In this document: in pieces, positions 42,050 to 48,517 of the stretch
Position numbering within the stretch: the stretch's first letter is position 1
Layout of the letters: each line of letters starts with the position of its first letter
Source: Pyramidobacter piscolens
GTDB taxonomy: Bacteria > Synergistota > Synergistia > Synergistales > Dethiosulfovibrionaceae
DNA: 48,517 nucleotides
Direction of reading: 5' to 3'
Assembly: GCA_004558205.1 (NCBI GenBank)
Contig: SFDM01000020.1
Location: forward strand, 1 to 48,517
Made by a program: the position numbers and the translations under genes
Notes under the pieces: model-generated
Databases searched by the model: none
The model's input: the letters and a program-made list of their open reading frames with translations, nothing else
What the model was told of the DNA's origin: nothing

Positions 42050-42570
42050 CGTAAACACCCGTTTTCAACATGGATTTCCTGCTGATTTTTTACCACTGCC
42101 CGTTCGCCCGTCAAGCCATACACGTCGCCGCTGACTGTCACGCCCTGAGGGAAGGTCCACAGGTTCTCCTTTTGGTCCCATACCGCTTGCGGCGTGCTCC
42201 ACTCCATGGGGTACTGAGGTCTTTCCCATATGCCGCTGGCGTTCAGGAGAACCAGCTGCCCCTTTTCGCTGTCGTAGGAACCTTCAGGGGCGTTGATCGT
42301 GCGCACCCCCGACGGCCCTGTAATCTTCGTGGCGATCTTTTTCAGGTCTTCCACGGGGGATCTGCGCACAACCCTGCCGGAAGACAGCTCCCACAGATCC
42401 TCACCGATCACGCGGACAGCGTTGAGCCCGTCGATCTCCACGTAAATGTTCTTTACCTCTTCCAATAGGCCGGCAGTGAGATTTACATCGTCTCTCAACA
42501 CCATTCCCCAGAGAGCAAGCAACGCTGAAAACAGGACAATTCCCGTTATTTTAGCCAATTTCGGCCACAC
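42034..42570 (-). CDS. lptC: LptC-like LPS transport protein
   Basis: Predicted single-pass periplasmic bridge protein of the LPS transport machine. I start it at GTG 42570, five bases after GAGGGGGAG; the ATG at 42609 lacks a ribosome-binding site. That gives 178 residues: one membrane segment (about 9-26), then an OstA/LptC-like beta fold with repeated segments DGLNAVRVIGEDLWEL, NAPEGSYDSEKGQLVLL and TFPQGVTVSGDVYGLTG. The identity is weak by sequence alone but firm by position, overlapping the lptD start by 16 bases. Confidence 0.8.
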   Translation of the reverse strand: MWPKLAKITGIVLFSALLALWGMVLRDDVNLTAGLLEEVKNIYVEIDGLNAVRVIGEDLWELSSGRVVRRSPVEDLKKIATKITGPSGVRTINAPEGSYDSEKGQLVLLNASGIWERPQYPMEWSTPQAVWDQKENLWTFPQGVTVSGDVYGLTGERAVVKNQQEIHVENGCLRWWKQ

Positions 42571-42611
42571 AGGGCTCCCCCTCTCCGTGAAAGTCGCGGT
42601 CCGCCACATTT

Positions 42612-43661
42612 CTACAAACTGTCAATTTCCTTCTTGGGCTGGGGCTCGGACACAGGCGCCACAGCCGGCTGTTTATTGACCGCCTCAACTCTTTGATCGC
42701 CCGAGACGACCAGATATTTGTCGTCCTCCGCCAGCGACTTTAAGGACTCGGGAACGGGGTAGACCTGGACCGAAGCGGCGTCCGAGGTTTCAGCATACAT
42801 CACGGAGCCCGCCGGAACGTCCTTCGCGTCGCCGCGGACGAAGAACCCGCCCACAAGGCCGACAGGGCCGAGGGCGATCGCGCCGATCAGGCTGGTCCCA
42901 GCCGCCGCCGCGTAACTGGCTTCAAATTCCGTGGCTTTTTTCGACTTTTCGCCTTCCGTTAATGGAAGCACGTCAGCGCCCAGAGTGCTCAACGACTCCA
43001 ACCGGATTTTGATTTCCGAGGGACGCCCGAAAGCGCCGGGCTTCCGGACTGAAAGGATCCGCCCCAGGGCCGGCGCGCCGCGAGGCGCCACCAGCTTGCC
43101 GCCGATAAGCAGGTTCTGCGTAAGGCAGAACCTGACGGGGTCGTCTTTCTTCGCCACCGCGGGCCTTAAGGTCTCCATCAGCGCAAGCCTGACCACAGTG
43201 CCGCTTGGAACCGGCATCAGCTGCCACGTGATCGGGTCGGAGACGACCAGTCCCAGAACCCGCTCCACGCGCATTGCCATGGGCTTTCCTTCCTGCGAAG
43301 CGCCTTCCAGGCGCCTTTCAACCACCGGAATTCTTTCCGCCAAAGGCAGAGCCGCGTTATTGACCACTTCCAAGCCCCACTCGGCGACGCTGAGCTTAAA
43401 AAGAAGCGACGGTTGACCGTCGGAGCCCTTCTCCAGAAAGTCAATATGCGCCGACTGACGGTCCGCGAGGCTGCCCTGCAGCTCCGTTCCATAGAGATCC
43501 TTCTCCACGGCGTCAAGCCTGTTGATCAGCCCTCCGGAACGCGGAGCGCCGTAGACGACGTTTTCCAGGTGGTCGATTTGCTTTTCAAGCGGGTTGTCGG
43601 AAGCGCCAGCCGTTCCGCAAAACAGAGCCAGCGCGGCCAGGGTCAGAAAAAATTTTCTCAA
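42612..43661 (-). CDS. Exported protein of unknown function in the lpt operon
   Basis: About 349 residues. An ATG at 43682 overlaps the previous stop, but a perfect AAGGAGG (43676-43670) is spaced 8 bases from TTG 43661, giving MRKFFLTLAALALFCGTAGA, a clean signal peptide; I choose TTG. The mature part begins with two related segments (QIDHLENVVYGAPRSGGL and RLDAVEKDLYGTELQGSL), continues with a beta-rich region containing VVRLALMETLRPAVAKKDDPV and VAPRGAPALGRI, which resembles surface-exposed assembly domains, and has a Gly/Ala-rich hydrophobic stretch near residue 255. I do not recognise the family. Its place between a murein peptidase and lptC suggests an envelope-assembly role. Confidence 0.75.
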   Translation of the reverse strand: MRKFFLTLAALALFCGTAGASDNPLEKQIDHLENVVYGAPRSGGLINRLDAVEKDLYGTELQGSLADRQSAHIDFLEKGSDGQPSLLFKLSVAEWGLEVVNNAALPLAERIPVVERRLEGASQEGKPMAMRVERVLGLVVSDPITWQLMPVPSGTVVRLALMETLRPAVAKKDDPVRFCLTQNLLIGGKLVAPRGAPALGRILSVRKPGAFGRPSEIKIRLESLSTLGADVLPLTEGEKSKKATEFEASYAAAAGTSLIGAIALGPVGLVGGFFVRGDAKDVPAGSVMYAETSDAASVQVYPVPESLKSLAEDDKYLVVSGDQRVEAVNKQPAVAPVSEPQPKKEIDSL

Positions 43662-43681
43662 TGCCTTTTCCTCCTTGCTCA

Positions 43682-45175
43682 TTATCTCAAGAAGCTCATG
43701 GGGTTCGTGGGTTTGTTGTTCACGCGCACCTCAAAATGCAGGTGGGGCCCCGTGGAACGTCCGCTGGTGCCGACGGTGGCGATAACTGTGCCCTTCGTCA
43801 CGTTCTCCCCCTTGCGGACTTTCAGGGTCTGCGCGTGAGCGTACAGCGTCGTGTAGGCCCCGTCGTGACGGATGACCACCGCTCTGCCGTAGCCGTTCAT
43901 CCACCCAGCAAAGATCACCTGCCCCCCGCGGGCAGCCCGGATAGGCGTATGCCGCGGTGAGCGGATGTCGACACCGGTGTGGAAAGAGCGGACTTTCCCG
44001 ATAGGATGGCGCCGCCAGCCGAAGGGGCTGGAAATCTTTCCTCTCAGAGGCCAAGAGAAACGGCCCGCCGCGCCGGTCGGGGCTTTGGCGATTTCGGGCG
44101 CCTTCCTGGACGCGCCGCCGCCGCTGGAACTCCCGCGGTACACGGCCACGGTCTGGCTGGCACCGGGCACGAAGATTTCCTCTCCGGCTTTCGGAACCAT
44201 TTTGTCGTCAAGGCGATTCGCCATGCGAATCGCCTGCTCGGCAACGCCGTATTTCTTGGCGAGGGCCGTCAACGTCTGCCCCTTCGCTATTTTCACGCTC
44301 AGGCCGTCCTGGTTGGGAATCCGCAGCACCATCCCCGGCAAGAGTTTATCGGGGTTTCTCATCACGTTCGTTCCGTAGAGCGTGTCGATGCTCAGGCTGT
44401 TGGCGCTCGCGATCGTCCACAGTGAATCGCCGTTCTTGACCGTGTAGTTTTTGTACTCTACAGGATCGGCCTTTTGACAGGCGACCAGCTGCTCTTCAGC
44501 CCGGCGCTTCTGCTCCTCGACCACATCGTCAAGCTGGGCTTCGGTCCGGGGAATCAGAAGGACCTGCCCAAGAGAGAGCCGGTTGGGGTTGGCGATGTTG
44601 TTCGCCTTGGTGATGGTGGCCACGAAAATCCCGTATTTACGGGAAATATCCACAAGCCTTTCGCCTTTGCCCACGGTATGCTCAATCCAGGGATCCTCCT
44701 CCGACTCGTCTATCGATTCAGACTCGGGAAGAAGCTTTTCGATCACGTCGCCGCCGTCAAAAATCTGCTCGCTGACCTCGGGAAGGGGCAGAGACATGGG
44801 CGTGTTATGAACCGCAAGCGGCTGAGTAAAAGGGAGGCCCTGGTCAAGGCGGGGGCGAACAATGGCGAGGCGCCCTCCGTCAAGAGGATCCTCATCGGGG
44901 ACGATTTCGTCGAGCACAAGGCTGCCGTCGTCATATTCAGGAGCTTGCGGGAGCAAGGGCGATGACACGCGGGGACTCTGAAAGTCATCCTTTCCCGCGA
45001 GGGCGGCGTGTGCTTCAATAGGGGGGAATAAAGACGACGTGGAAAATTTGTCAGAAATCCCGCTTTTGCCGGAATAAAAGACCGCAAAAGAAGCCGCGCC
45101 CACCGCCAGAATCGCCATGGCACCCATGAGCGCCCAGAAAATCCTGCGATTTGGATCATTGCTTAAAAAACTCAC
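43682..45175 (-). CDS. LysM-repeat M23 metallopeptidase
   Basis: Membrane-anchored peptidoglycan endopeptidase. The 497 residues: transmembrane segment (12-34), low-complexity linker, three LysM repeats (about 165-210, 243-287, 292-337), and a C-terminal M23 domain with HTGVD (His399, Asp403) and GPHLHFEV (His478, His480), so the zinc site is intact. GTG start; the AGAGGAG upstream is about 13 bases away, longer than ideal, and no in-frame start lies nearer. First gene of the run ending in lptD, with two candidate promoters upstream. Confidence 0.93.
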   Translation of the reverse strand: MSFLSNDPNRRIFWALMGAMAILAVGAASFAVFYSGKSGISDKFSTSSLFPPIEAHAALAGKDDFQSPRVSSPLLPQAPEYDDGSLVLDEIVPDEDPLDGGRLAIVRPRLDQGLPFTQPLAVHNTPMSLPLPEVSEQIFDGGDVIEKLLPESESIDESEEDPWIEHTVGKGERLVDISRKYGIFVATITKANNIANPNRLSLGQVLLIPRTEAQLDDVVEEQKRRAEEQLVACQKADPVEYKNYTVKNGDSLWTIASANSLSIDTLYGTNVMRNPDKLLPGMVLRIPNQDGLSVKIAKGQTLTALAKKYGVAEQAIRMANRLDDKMVPKAGEEIFVPGASQTVAVYRGSSSGGGASRKAPEIAKAPTGAAGRFSWPLRGKISSPFGWRRHPIGKVRSFHTGVDIRSPRHTPIRAARGGQVIFAGWMNGYGRAVVIRHDGAYTTLYAHAQTLKVRKGENVTKGTVIATVGTSGRSTGPHLHFEVRVNNKPTNPMSFLR

Positions 45176-45283
45176 TGGATATCATCAACTCCTCTGTTAA
45201 ACGCCAATCACCACAGCGTTCAACCGACCGACTTCTCCCGCGGTCTCCCAACCGCCGGCCGCGGGGGCACAGAAGTCCGTTAT

Positions 45284-45311
45284 ATTGTAAAAAAATCGAC
45301 ATAGGCGTCAA
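45284..45311 (-). promoter_or_regulatory. Promoter of the M23-lptC-lptD operon
   Basis: TTGACG (45311-45306), 16-base spacer, TACAAT (45289-45284) on the minus strand, about 110 bases before the GTG. A second -10, TATAAT (45334-45329), lies just upstream with a weak -35. Confidence 0.65.
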
Positions 45312-45420
45312 CGCACAATCTTCAGCTTATTATACTAGTTCTTCGCGCGTAAATCACTATCCCGCGAAAAAGTTCCTCAAAAAACAGTCCGCCGCGCGTG
45401 GCGCTTTTCGCAAAATCAGC

Positions 45421-45426
45421 TATAAT
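45421..45426 (+). promoter_or_regulatory. -10 element for the ECF-S gene
   Basis: Perfect TATAAT on the plus strand with a poor -35 (TGGCGC region). The leader from here to the start is about 185 bases. I searched it by eye for TPP, FMN and preQ1 riboswitch cores and saw none. Confidence 0.45.
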
Positions 45427-45612
45427 ATGGAATAACACTGAAAACTCAGGGATTTGAAGAAACGCCGGCGTCCGCTGCAATACCTGGAAGATTCAGCGGC
45501 CCCCAAAAACCGCTCCAGCGAAGCCTCTCCGGAAGGCCGGTTCCACAGCGGCACTCCGCCCTTCCTCCGCGGTTCTTCAAACCTGCATGATTCCGAAAGG
45601 AGACAAAATAGG

Positions 45613-46092
45613 TTGGTCAAGATTTCCACCGCAACGCAAAAAACGGCGCTGGGGGCGCTCTGCGCCGCCCTTGTTACCTGCGCCACCTTTCTCAGCCTTC
45701 CGGTTCCCGGTTTCCGGCTTTATTTCAACCTCGGAGAAGGGATTATTTACAGCGTGGCCCTCATGGGCGGCGGCGTCTTCGGCGGCCTGTGCGGAAGCGT
45801 GGGCGCCGCACTCGCCGATCTGCTTCTGGGCTACCCTCTCTGGGCTCCCTTCACTTTCGTCATCAAAGGGGCCGAAGGATACGTCGTGGGGCGCCTGGCT
45901 CCCAGAAGCGAAAAAAAGGCCCTCGCGGCAGGCGCTCTGATCATGATCACGGGCTATACAGCCATGGCAGCCGTCCTTTACGGTCCCGCCGCAGCGCCGG
46001 TTGAACTTGCAACCGACATCATTCAGACGGGAATAGGCGCGGCGTTCGCATTTTTTATCGTCCCGCGCCTGCGCAAGGTCGTCGCTCTCTAA
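45613..46092 (+). CDS. ECF transporter S component
   Basis: Substrate-binding membrane subunit of an energy-coupling-factor vitamin transporter (COG4720-like, HmpT-type by resemblance). TTG 45613 is 10 bases after AAAGGAG and gives 159 residues; the frame is open upstream to 45454 but that part looks non-coding. Typical features: FRLYFNLGEGIIY, GGLCGSVGAALADLLLGYPLW and PFTFVIKGAEGYVVG, with about five or six membrane segments. No ECF A or T genes are nearby, so it likely shares a common module. The vitamin cannot be read from sequence. Confidence 0.85.
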   Translation: MVKISTATQKTALGALCAALVTCATFLSLPVPGFRLYFNLGEGIIYSVALMGGGVFGGLCGSVGAALADLLLGYPLWAPFTFVIKGAEGYVVGRLAPRSEKKALAAGALIMITGYTAMAAVLYGPAAAPVELATDIIQTGIGAAFAFFIVPRLRKVVAL

Positions 46093-46230
46093 TACCCATG
46101 CCAATCGAAATGCTGGATGTTATCCGAGGGGGATCCGCCGAGCTGCACAGGCCGAGTATGTCCGAAGCGGCTGAATGCTCCTCGGGTCAACCCCGGGCTC
46201 CAGTTTATCCGTTTAATGGGCAAGCAGCCT

Positions 46231-46270
46231 AATAAAGAGCTCCGCTTCCATAACAGGACGGCTCTTTTAC
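46231..46270 (+). terminator. Possible terminator after the ECF-S gene
   Basis: GAGC-TCC pairs with GGA-CG-GCTC around a loop, followed by TTTTAC. It is weaker than the next hairpin. The stretch 46093-46230 has no recognisable gene or RNA. Confidence 0.4.
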
Positions 46271-46320
46271 GACTTGCCTCTCAAAAACAAAACGCGGCGC
46301 GCGTCCACACAGAACTCATC

Positions 46321-46366
46321 AAAAAAAGACCTCTGCCCTTTTCAAAGAGGCGGAGGTCTTTATTAT
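46321..46366 (+). terminator. Rho-independent terminator
   Basis: AAAAGACCTCTGCC pairs with GGCGGAGGTCTTT, then ATTATA; A run on the left. It separates the ECF-S gene from nagZ. The bases from 46367 to the nagZ start hold no feature I can name. Confidence 0.75.
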
Positions 46367-46552
46367 ACACTATTTAGAGGCAGGGTCTACAGAGAATCAT
46401 CTGCACTACATTCTGTTGCCAAGCCCCCCGGACTTCCTGCGCGTATTCAAACGGGATCGCGCATTGCGCAGCCGAAGGCCGCTCCGAAAAGCGTAGACTG
46501 CCGTTTCCGCATTTAAATTTATTTTAAATCTCATAAAAACTTAGAGGTAACC

Positions 46553-47836
46553 ATGGAAAACATCAAGAAACGTTCAACCTGGCAAAGCAGAAGGAAATTC
46601 CTTTTTTCAGCTTTGCGCCGGACCGCCGCAGCCTGGAACAGAAAAGCTCTCATCGCCGCGGTTCTGCTGCTGACGCCCTTTGCCCTTTCTGTTTCCGCGG
46701 AAGCAGCGATAGTGAAACCCGAGGACCTGGACGACCGAAGCCTGGTCGGGCAGACGGTGACGCTGTGGTTTGAAGGCCCTTCGCTGTCCGATGAGGTCAA
46801 GGAGATGATCAGAGATTACCGCATCGGCGGCGTGATCCTCTTTTCGAAGCCCGACAACCTTCAAAACCCCGCACAGATCGCCAGACTCATTGGGGATTTG
46901 CAAAACTGCGCCAAAGGATGGGGAGTACCGCCTCTTTTCGTGGCGGTGGACCAGGAGGGCGGCCGCGTCGCGCGCCTCAGGGAGGAACAGGGCTGCACCC
47001 ACTTTCCGCCGACCGGCGATATAGCCTCTCTCGGGGATCCCGCCCTGATTCGAGCCGCCGCTTCGGCCTCGGCCCGCCAGATCAGGAAGCTGGGCTTTAA
47101 CTGGAACTGCGTTCCCTGCCTCGATCTGAACAGCAATCCCGCCAATCCCATCATAGGAAGCAGAGCCCTGGGCAGCGAGCCTGAACGGGTCCTCTCTTTC
47201 GGGCGCGAAATCCTCGACGCCCACAAGGAAGCCCGCGTGATGACGTCGGTGAAACACTTTCCGGGACACGGCGACACCTCCGTGGACTCCCATGTGAGCC
47301 TGCCTAGGGTGGATCGCTCCATGGAGGAGCTTGAAGGATTCGAACTTCTTCCCTTTAAGGGGGCCGTCGAAAGCGGCGTCCCCGCGGTGATGACCGCCCA
47401 CATCCTGGCGCCGAAGCTCGACGCGGAGCTTCCCGCCACGCTCTCGCCGGCGATTCTCTCCATACTCAGGGATCGCTGGAAGTTCCAGGGCCTGATCGTC
47501 ACCGACTCCATGGGCATGGGCGCCATCGTGAAAAAATGGACTCTGCCCCTGGCGTCGCGCCTGGCCCTGAACGCCGGCGTGGACGTGCTCCTTTTCGGGG
47601 CTGACGGACACAGCCGCGAAGACCAGCTGGCGACGCTCAAGGCTCTGTACGAGGACCTTCAAAGCGGCCTCCTCTCGCGGGAGAAACTGCGCCGCTCCGC
47701 GGCGCGAATCCTCGCGGCGAAGGAAGCTTTGGGCCTGTTCGACGATCCCATGCCGACGCTGAAGGACGGCGAAATCCCCCAAACCGAAGCCGACGCCGCC
47801 CTGGCACAACACATCGACGAGCTGCTGAACCGCTGA
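46553..47836 (+). CDS. nagZ: Glycoside hydrolase family 3 beta-N-acetylhexosaminidase, NagZ-like
   Basis: Removes GlcNAc from muropeptides or related glycans. The 427 residues have a 30-residue basic cytoplasmic end, a membrane segment (32-48) with a likely cleavage after AEA, then the GH3 barrel: VDQEGGRVARLRE (about 133), the NagZ loop KHFPGHGDTSVDSH (234-247) with its Asp-His acid/base pair, and nucleophile Asp318 in VTDSMGMGAI. E. coli NagZ is cytosolic; the leader here suggests an exported or membrane-bound enzyme, as in Gram-positive relatives. GAGG precedes the ATG. Two parS-like palindromes follow the gene. Confidence 0.93.
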   Translation: MENIKKRSTWQSRRKFLFSALRRTAAAWNRKALIAAVLLLTPFALSVSAEAAIVKPEDLDDRSLVGQTVTLWFEGPSLSDEVKEMIRDYRIGGVILFSKPDNLQNPAQIARLIGDLQNCAKGWGVPPLFVAVDQEGGRVARLREEQGCTHFPPTGDIASLGDPALIRAAASASARQIRKLGFNWNCVPCLDLNSNPANPIIGSRALGSEPERVLSFGREILDAHKEARVMTSVKHFPGHGDTSVDSHVSLPRVDRSMEELEGFELLPFKGAVESGVPAVMTAHILAPKLDAELPATLSPAILSILRDRWKFQGLIVTDSMGMGAIVKKWTLPLASRLALNAGVDVLLFGADGHSREDQLATLKALYEDLQSGLLSREKLRRSAARILAAKEALGLFDDPMPTLKDGEIPQTEADAALAQHIDELLNR

Positions 47837-47930
47837 CCAGCGCGAATCCCCTTTCGCCAGGACGGAACCCCCATTGGGAGCGCCGGCAGGCCGAATATGA
47901 AGCTTGCCCCGCTTCCCCCAGTCCGATCAT

Positions 47931-47964
47931 CTGAAAATGTTCTGCGTGGAACATCTTTTTCAGC
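47931..47964. promoter_or_regulatory. parS-like palindrome, imperfect copy
   Basis: TGTTCTGCGTGGAACA (47938-47953) differs at two central positions from the perfect copy at 47975. The same CTGAAAA...TTTTTCAG flanks surround both. Confidence 0.5.
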
Positions 47965-47967
47965 CCT

Positions 47968-48000
47968 CTGAAAATGTTCCACGTGGAACATTTTTTTCAG
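47968..48000. promoter_or_regulatory. parS-like palindrome (candidate ParB site), also a hairpin
   Basis: TGTTCCACGTGGAACA (47975-47990) is a perfect 16-base palindrome that agrees with the consensus parS of chromosomal ParABS systems (TGTTNCACGTGNAACA). It is nested in CTGAAAA...TTTTTTTCAG, so it can also fold as a terminator for nagZ or for the autotransporter gene. No parA or parB lies in the window. Confidence 0.65.
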
Positions 48001-48003
48001 CCC

Positions 48004-48022
48004 GCTTTTAGAACTTCCATTC
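48004..48022. repeat. Direct repeat of the autotransporter gene end
   Basis: GCTTTTAGAACTTCCATTC here repeats GCTTTAGAACTTCCATTC at 48245-48262, which encodes the last residues and stop of the autotransporter gene. The pair brackets repeat copy C. Confidence 0.7.
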
Positions 48023-48040
48023 AGGTCAAAAGATTGAAAC

Positions 48041-48240
48041 GCCAAGGCCAGGTCAAAAGATTTTCAACGTGAAGGGCGCAAAGGGCCGCAAAGGAAAACC
48101 CGAAAACAAGGAAAAGCAAAAGATGAAATACATGAAAAACAACTTTTGTAAATGACAGAAGAATTCTCATGGCTTCAGTTTTTCCTTTGCGTACCTTTGC
48201 GTCCCTTCGCGTTGAAATCTTTTGACTTGGCTCTTCAGAA
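48041..48240. repeat. Intergenic inverted-repeat element, copy C
   Basis: Arms 48047-48098 and 48180-48231 are inverted and share GTCAAAAGATTTTCAACG, GGCGCAAAGG and GCAAAGGAAAA with copies A and B. The centre (about 80 bases) is AT-rich and unrelated in detail to the other copies. It lies between the 3' ends of nagZ and the autotransporter gene. Confidence 0.75.
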
Positions 48241-48247
48241 CGACGCT

Positions 48248-48517
48248 TTAGAACTTCCATTCCAGCCGCAGGGAGCCGGTGAAGCTGCTGGCGCCGGGGC
48301 GGAAGAGTTCGGTGCCCGCGGCGGCGCGCACGCTGAAGCGGTCGCTGTCGCTGAACTCAGCCCCCAGGTTCAGGCCCACGCTGTCGCGGCCCGCGCCTTC
48401 GCGCCATTTCGTGACGCCGGGACCGCCCAGAAGCGTCCAGTCGTAACGCGGCCCCCGATCCAAAAACTCGTGATGCCACAGCGCCGAGGCGTCAAGAGCG
48501 TACTTCACGCCCTTGTC
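48248..48517 (-). CDS. Autotransporter beta-barrel protein, C-terminal part (partial)
   Basis: The window ends inside this gene; the last 89 residues are visible. They show alternating hydrophobic/polar strands typical of an autotransporter barrel (VGLNLGAEFSD, FSVRAAAGTEL, FTGSLRLEWKF) and end in Phe, the usual outer-membrane C-terminal signal recognised by BAM. The passenger and start lie beyond 48517. A copy of the gene's final bases is found at 48004-48022 on the far side of repeat copy C. Confidence 0.75.
   Translation of the reverse strand, partial: DKGVKYALDASALWHHEFLDRGPRYDWTLLGGPGVTKWREGAGRDSVGLNLGAEFSDSDRFSVRAAAGTELFRPGASSFTGSLRLEWKF

Noticed and set aside
45176..45283. M23 operon leader as a c-di-AMP (ydaO-type) riboswitch
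   Set aside because: Such switches often precede murein peptidase genes, but the conserved core blocks are not visible.
45436..45612. Leader of the ECF-S gene as a vitamin riboswitch
   Set aside because: No TPP, FMN, cobalamin or preQ1 core could be found by eye.
45454..45612. N-terminal extension of the ECF-S gene
   Set aside because: The extension is low-complexity and polar, while TTG 45613 has AAAGGAG at proper spacing and starts right before the first membrane segment.
46117..46377. 86-residue plus-strand frame
   Set aside because: Runs through a terminator hairpin, has no Shine-Dalgarno and no recognisable features.
1..48517. CRISPR arrays, insertion sequences, prophage or rRNA genes
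   Set aside because: No regularly spaced repeats, transposase, integrase, phage or rRNA sequence was seen.

Overview
The window reads as a chromosomal segment of a GC-rich, anaerobic-type diderm bacterium, most likely of the phylum Synergistota (inference from gene content; a Pyramidobacter-like genome would fit, but no search could be run). Firmicute-like gene orders (glmU-prs-rplY-pth; cdaA-cdaR-glmM) and a glmS ribozyme sit beside outer-membrane genes (lptC, lptD, an autotransporter barrel) and a csaB pyruvyl transferase used to anchor S-layer-homology proteins. There are no phage, IS or CRISPR genes. Almost everything is housekeeping.

Layout. 1-353: copy A of an intergenic inverted-repeat element and the pth terminator. 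354-3677 (minus): pth, rplY, prs, glmU. 3857-4135 (plus): small membrane protein. 4249-9813 (minus): glmS with its self-cleaving ribozyme leader, glmM, cdaR, cdaA. 10257-19654 (minus): pyk, dnaE, dnaX, an M48 peptidase and a PfkB-type sugar kinase. 20011-20652 (plus): histidine phosphatase. 20714-23124 (minus): cstA and an unknown gene. 23276-23450 (plus): tRNA-Val(CAC) with its own promoter and terminator, followed by repeat copy B. 24113-26349 (minus): a tandem PII-like protein coupled to a duplicated DUF1538 membrane protein. 26691-39424 (minus): purA, a divergent polysaccharide deacetylase, ctpA, an EnvC-like M23 peptidase, ftsX, ftsE, csaB, a DUF5693 protein, maf, uppP and RNase J, mostly overlapping or nearly so. 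39557-40051 (plus): greA. 40172-45175 (minus): lptD, lptC, an unknown exported protein and a LysM-M23 peptidase. 45613-47836 (plus): an ECF transporter S component and a NagZ-like GH3 enzyme. 47938-47990: two parS-like palindromes. 48041-48231: repeat copy C. The window ends inside an autotransporter barrel gene.

How the genes fit together. Much of the window serves the cell envelope: GlmS, GlmM and GlmU make UDP-GlcNAc; CdaA/CdaR make and tune c-di-AMP next to GlmM; UppP recycles the lipid carrier; FtsEX with the EnvC-like enzyme, CtpA, LysM-M23 and NagZ split and recycle murein; LptC/LptD export LPS; CsaB modifies a wall polymer. The other large block is replication (DnaE, DnaX), glycolysis (Pyk, PfkB) and RNA metabolism (RNase J, GreA, Pth).

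The points most worth a second look are the glmS ribozyme, the DUF1538/tandem-PII pair as a possible uncharacterised PII-gated transporter, the parS-like pair after nagZ, and the three-copy MITE-like repeat found next to gene 3' ends. Many starts were chosen from Shine-Dalgarno spacing, including several TTG and GTG codons; these choices are stated entry by entry.
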